A DNA stretch of 64,000 bases from Gordionus sp. m RMFG-2023 (taxonomy: Eukaryota; Nematomorpha; Gordioida; Chordodea; Parachordodidae), in NCBI RefSeq assembly GCF_954871325.1, contig NC_088776.1:57081301-57145300 (forward strand), in the 5' to 3' direction. Position 1 is the first letter of the stretch; each line of letters begins with the position of its first letter. The notes below the pieces were generated by a model. It did not search any database. It worked only from the letters and a program-made list of their open reading frames with translations, and was not told the origin of the DNA. Position numbers and translations under genes: made by a program. Below are positions 59,871-64,000 of the stretch, in pieces.

Positions 59871-60322
59871 TTATTTCATGAAAATAAATATATCAAAAAA
59901 TAAAACTTTTTGCTTTTCTCTCTTCTATGTGGCCATAAAAATAATATGAAGAATTTTAATTTTTATAGCAACAATAAAAAGAATTAGTATTCAATTTTAA
60001 CACTGTAAAAAACATTGAAAGTTTTAAAAACGCTGATCTATGTGCAATCCTACTGATCCCTCATTTTAATGTTAAATATAAAAGTAATTTTCTAGAGGAA
60101 TTAAATTCAAAAATAATATCTTTTCAAAAAATTAAAATTCTAAGGGGTTAGAAAGGATCTTATTTTTCCATGGAAAAATGCTAATGAAAAATTTTAATTG
60201 AAAATTTTAATTTTAACAGGCAAAAGTTACTTTTAAATTTTTTATTTTATCATAAATTTTTTTATAAAGATTATTTAGATTATCAATTTTGAAAGATAGG
60301 GTAATCTCAATTTAATCACATG

Positions 60323-60508
60323 TTTAAAATATTAAATTGTAATTTATTATTTTGAAATTAAATGAAAAGATAAACTTTATTTATAAGAACCCTAGAAGTC
60401 ACGAGTTTATAAAGGTTTAAAATATTAAATTGTAATTTATTATTTTGAAATTAAATGAAAAGATAAACTTTATTTATAAGAACCCTAGAAGTCACGAGTT
60501 TATAAAGG
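60323..60508. repeat. perfect 93-bp tandem duplication
   Basis: 60323-60415 and 60416-60508 appear identical (TTTAAAATATTAAATTG ... GTTTATAAAGG). Perfect identity implies a very recent event or an assembly duplication. Confidence 0.9.
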
Positions 60509-60635
60509 GTTACGAATAACAATATAAGAATATGATTGACTCCTTTTTTTGTAAATTATGTGAGAGGTTTAAATCCGGTAAATTTAACATACTTGAAAAT
60601 TTATTTCCATTTAATCCTATCTTTTTCCCAAAATC

Positions 60636-62080
60636 CTACCTTCAGCCTCATCGTGGCGGGGGAGTGGCACTTTTGGTGGCTAATGGAGGTCTAAAAGTTC
60701 CTCTTGTCTGGGGCTAGGAATAGGCCGTCTCCTCGATTGGCTGTAAAATCCACCTAAAGGCTTTATGTCAGGAAGGGCATCTGATTGTAAAAACCTTGCT
60801 ACAAAATTTCCTAATGATTACAACAAATCATGGGCTACGGCCCAAAGTTCCACGTGGGCCTCCACGTCAAAAAGAAGGATGGGATACCTGATGGAACCAC
60901 GATTTATAAAAATGAAATATATTACGGTCATAAACGACCTGATAATATGGGGAAACCAATTTAAGGGTCATAGAGTAAGAGTCGCGACATGGAATGGTTG
61001 GGAGTATGACAGGAAAAGTGGTAGATGAATTGTATAGAAGGCATATATATGTTGCGGGAAAAGGCAATAGCGCATACACAGTTAGCATGACATGTGAAAA
61101 TTATAAATTTTTCTGAGAAGGAAGTAATGATGGTAAGGCTTGGGCTGGAGTATTTAATGCTGAGAAATGGGTGGACAAATTAGTCGAAATGAAACTAGAT
61201 AACCAGATATTGGTTATCTAGATGATTTTTGGTAGAAAGCTATGCAAGAAGTGTGTTATAAAGGAGTATATGGAGGATTAAATTGCGGCATCAGAATTCT
61301 GGAAGGGGAAGAGCTGATGACTTATAAGTTGGGTAATATATAAACTGCAGTTGATTATTTGATATTATGGTGATAAGATTATCGAAAAAATGTGAAAGGG
61401 ATACCTAGAGAGGAATGAATTAATCAGCATCAACTAGTTATTGGAGATCTCCTTTTTAAAGGCGCCGGGATCATAAAAAGAAAGTTTGTGCCAAGGCTGA
61501 AGGTTTGGAAATTGAAGGAGGAGAATACTAGACGTAAATTTAATACGGCATTGGCGACACAAGCTTGTGAGGTAAATGACATTTTGAAAGCCATGAAGAA
61601 AGCCTGGGTGAGGACAACTGAGGAAGTATGGTGAAGAACATTGGCAACATAAGGAGACATGGTGGTGGAATTAGGTGGTAGCGAGGAGGCTGTAAGAAAA
61701 AGGTGTTTCAAAGAATGGTATGATAAAGAAAATAGTGATAACGATATTTACAAGGTGACGAAAAATGCCAAGAAATTAATAGCGAAAGCTTAAGAAGAAC
61801 ATAGGCAGGAGTTTGCTAAAGAAATAAAATGCGCGGATGGAATGGGAAATGCGGTACGGATAGCAAAAAAGGGCAGGATGTGGTAGGTTTTAATTGTGTA
61901 AAATAATATGGAAGAAAAAATGGTGATTGATATAAATGGTATTAAGAAAACCTGGAAATAGACTTTTGAACGAAGAAAATGAATGGGTTAATGATGTTAG
62001 TTGTGCAAAGGTAGACTATCCAGGGTGTAAATTTGGCAAGGACGAAATAAAGAGAGCAGTGAAAAGGATGAATTTTTACT
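60636..62080 (+). mobile_element. RTE-clade LINE, 5' part (UTR and endonuclease), 3' end missing
   Basis: Less A+T-rich plus-strand sequence with an RTE 5' region (GTCAGGAAGGGCATCTGATT), then endonuclease text: HRVRVATWNG, SGRVVDELYRR in a shifted frame, GKGNSAYTVS and AEKWVDKLVEMKL. Later linker text reads KGAGIIKRKFVPRLK and FNTALATQACEVND, reaching KDEIKRAVKRM where the RT begins. There it stops at about 62080, so RT and 3' end are lost, the opposite of the usual 5' truncation. It differs in subfamily from the minus-strand copy at 7.5 kb. Several stops and frameshifts. Confidence 0.85.
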
Positions 62081-62099
62081 TATAAAAATTAGTGTCCTG

Positions 62100-62280
62100 A
62101 TTGCCTTTATTTTATCCAGAGACTAGCAGGCCGGGCCTGGGTCTGTATTTATATTTTTTTACATATACTTGGGCTAGGCCTGAAAATTTTTTTTAAAAAA
62201 AAATCCAAACCTGGCCGAAAAAATATTATTAAAAAAATCCGGACCTGGCCGTGCAAAATGTACCTCTGATTTTATCATAT
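62100..62280. repeat. GC-rich foldback fragment
   Basis: GGCCGGGCCTGGGTCTG, GGGCTAGGCCTGAAAA, AACCTGGCCG and TCCGGACCTGGCCG form interleaved inverted repeats separated by A/T runs. It resembles 17490-17560, abuts the broken 3' side of the RTE copy and may have truncated it. Confidence 0.5.
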
Positions 62281-62480
62281 TATTTCGAATTATCAGTAAA
62301 AAATATAGATTATTGCCATTTCCTGCAAAATATTTATTTTTAACAGACCTAATAAATCATTAAAACTAATAATAGTCAGCGAGTTTGACTTGACTTTATT
62401 TTAGACCTATAAATCATTAAAACTAATAATATTCAACGTCAACGTGACTAGACTTATATTGGAATTTATAATTTTATAGC
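62281..62480. repeat. block flank related to 13131-13260
   Basis: TTATCAGTAAAAAATATAG, ATTGCCATTTCCTG and AGTCAGCGAGTTTG follow 13130-13230. AATCATTAAAACTAATAAT occurs twice, about 55 bases apart. Confidence 0.6.
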
Positions 62481-62529
62481 ATTTATTCTATTTTCTATAT
62501 CCTTTAAATGCAGTTTAAAAACTTTTCTA

Positions 62530-63942
62530 TTATTCACACGCTATTATGGAGTTTTTTGTGTTTATATCTTCAAGTATTTTAATAAATATATTAGATATAT
62601 ATTCCCCTGTAATGGCTGCCTGTTTTAATTGATTTATAGAATATTGGATTTGCTTATATAATGTATTCCCCTCAACTATCATTAATAGATCAATCTTTCT
62701 ACTGCTATATTTTTAATCTACCCACTGCTTCAAAATTTTTACTAATAAAATGCTTTGAAGATATTTTAAATTCAGGTTTTATTGATTGAAATACTTTCTA
62801 CCAGTATAAATATTCAGTTTAATGATTCACTTATTAAATATCTGGTTTCGTTTACTCTTAAGATGATAGAATATCAATATATTTGTTTTTAGTCTATTGT
62901 TTACTTGGAAATAATTAATTGACTCAGCTAATATTCAATACCAAAATTATCTCTAAAATTTCTTATATTGTATACATATTTCATCTATAATAATTACAAC
63001 TATACTTTCCTGGCTTAGTATATTTTAATTTAGATAGTTTGTAAAATTTTAATATTAAATTGGTAATTAATTTAAACGAGTATTATGTCGTAAAACAAAA
63101 ATTAAGAAATGTAGGTCTAACTCAAGGAAATTATTTCAACTAGTCTGTTTGATATCACATGAATCTCAGATCCATTACTAAAAATAAATAAATTAACTCT
63201 ACTTATTAGATATCTCCCAACCTTAATAAATACTAACCATATCTTAACTTTCTCTAACCATTTACTACTTATCCATACATTAGTTGTTACAAAGTATTAT
63301 AACATTCGATATATTTCTTCTAATTAAAATCTTTCAGATCCATTACCAGAGTTAATATTATTATATTATCAGAAATGATTGAGAATTAACCAATATATAA
63401 ACAAAACACATTTATAATTTATCAACCAAGTAGAAAAAATATTTTCGTAAAATATAAAATAATCACGATTATTTAATCAAATAGCACATTATATAAATTG
63501 AGGAAAATATAGGAGAAATTTTCTCGATGTTAACTTTTAAATACATTTATATAAAAATAAGGAGAAATTTCCTCTATGTTAACTCTTAAATACATTTATG
63601 TAAAAATAAAATATTTCAAATTTAAAAATAGTTATTAGAAAATAATTTAAGGAAATTATATAATAAAGCGACATATACAATAATCTGATTTTATATAATG
63701 AATATTAATATTTGTTTTATTATATATAACAGAAATGATCATAGGAGATATTTTCAAGTACAAATTTTAAGAATGCAAGATATATTTATACTTTCACCTA
63801 CAAAATTGTATTGATGAAAATTATTTATAGGTAAGCTCCAAGATAATTTATATACGATATAATTTAAATATGTGCTTACACTTGTATTGTTTAATTGCTT
63901 TAATTGTGCTGATACCAAGTTATTGCTAACATTAATTGTAAT
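62530..63942 (-). pseudogene. unit F of the secreted gene family (exons e and g; continues off the right edge)
   Basis: Minus strand. Exon e 63942-63798 is open for 145 bases (NVSNNLVSAQLKQLNN, YKLSWSLPINNFHQYNFV, donor GTAG|GTGAAA) and preceded by CCTATAG. Exon g is at about 62690-62530 (LKQAAITGEYISNIFIKILE, ending at TAA). Exon d and the 5' part would lie beyond base 64000. Closest to unit B. Whether unit F is a working gene cannot be judged here. Confidence 0.6.
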
Positions 63943-64000
63943 CTATAGGTGATATTTAAGAAACATAATATTTTTATACAAATATTTATTCAATTTTTGC

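Noticed and set aside
61430-61711. Minus-strand 93-codon frame
   Set aside because: Shadow of the plus-strand RTE linker region (KGAGIIKRKFVPRLK).

Overview
The window is eukaryotic nuclear DNA, very A+T-rich (roughly four fifths by eye). It has no bacterial-style operons, rRNA genes or CRISPR arrays. RTE-clade LINEs, many hAT-superfamily DNA transposons, LTR-retrotransposon fossils, satellites and small GT-AG introns point to an animal. The LINE and hAT types are common in insects, and a sap-feeding hemipteran would fit, but nothing here fixes the species.

The main finding is a cluster of copies of one intron-bearing gene family, all on the minus strand and spread from about 5 kb to the right edge. 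The first exon encodes a signal peptide (for example MKLIRFICLFAYVRT at 44968-45028). It is followed by several small exons whose boundaries and reading-frame phases agree between copies, including a 21-base microexon. Named 5' to 3' on the minus strand, the exons are S, b, a, c, d, e, f, g and h. Best copies: unit D (about 41.5-45.0 kb), unit E (54.6-58.8 kb), unit C (22.7-25.6 kb), unit A (13.7-17.1 kb, 3' half), unit B (18.3-19.9 kb) and unit F (62.5-63.9 kb, runs off the right edge). Lone S or S+b exons lie at 5.1, 7.2, 49.6 and 50.6 kb. I do not recognise the protein; it looks secreted and most copies are decayed. Conserved flanks, including an old RTE 3' remnant upstream of several S exons, show that multi-kb blocks were duplicated in one orientation.

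Mobile DNA fills much of the rest. A 5.3 kb hAT element (32802-38101) is a near-perfect giant palindrome: arms of about 2.1 kb made largely of two tandem repeats flank a loop with a hAT transposase remnant, bordered by a perfect 8-bp target duplication. Two small foldback MITEs (24012, 24633) share its end sequence. Other hATs lie at 9809-12523 (with oppositely oriented transposase halves), 14461-16193 (inside exon f of unit A), 39372-40564, 46565-48125, 49855-50410 and 56262-57203. A TA-target MITE is at 26182-27051, RTE LINEs are at 7.5-9.3 kb (minus) and 60.6-62.1 kb (plus), and broken LTR elements lie at 1-560, 19981-21966, 21967-22407 and about 26.1-31.2 kb.

Layout: 0-5 kb Gag fossil, ubiquitin-protease-like fragment and two tandem arrays; 5-12.5 kb lone gene exons, RTE LINE and hAT; 13-26 kb gene units A, B and C with insertions; 26-38 kb LTR fossil, RTE remnant and giant palindrome; 39-46 kb hAT copy and unit D; 46-54 kb hATs, lone S exons and long stretches with nothing recognisable; 54-64 kb unit E, RTE LINE and unit F.
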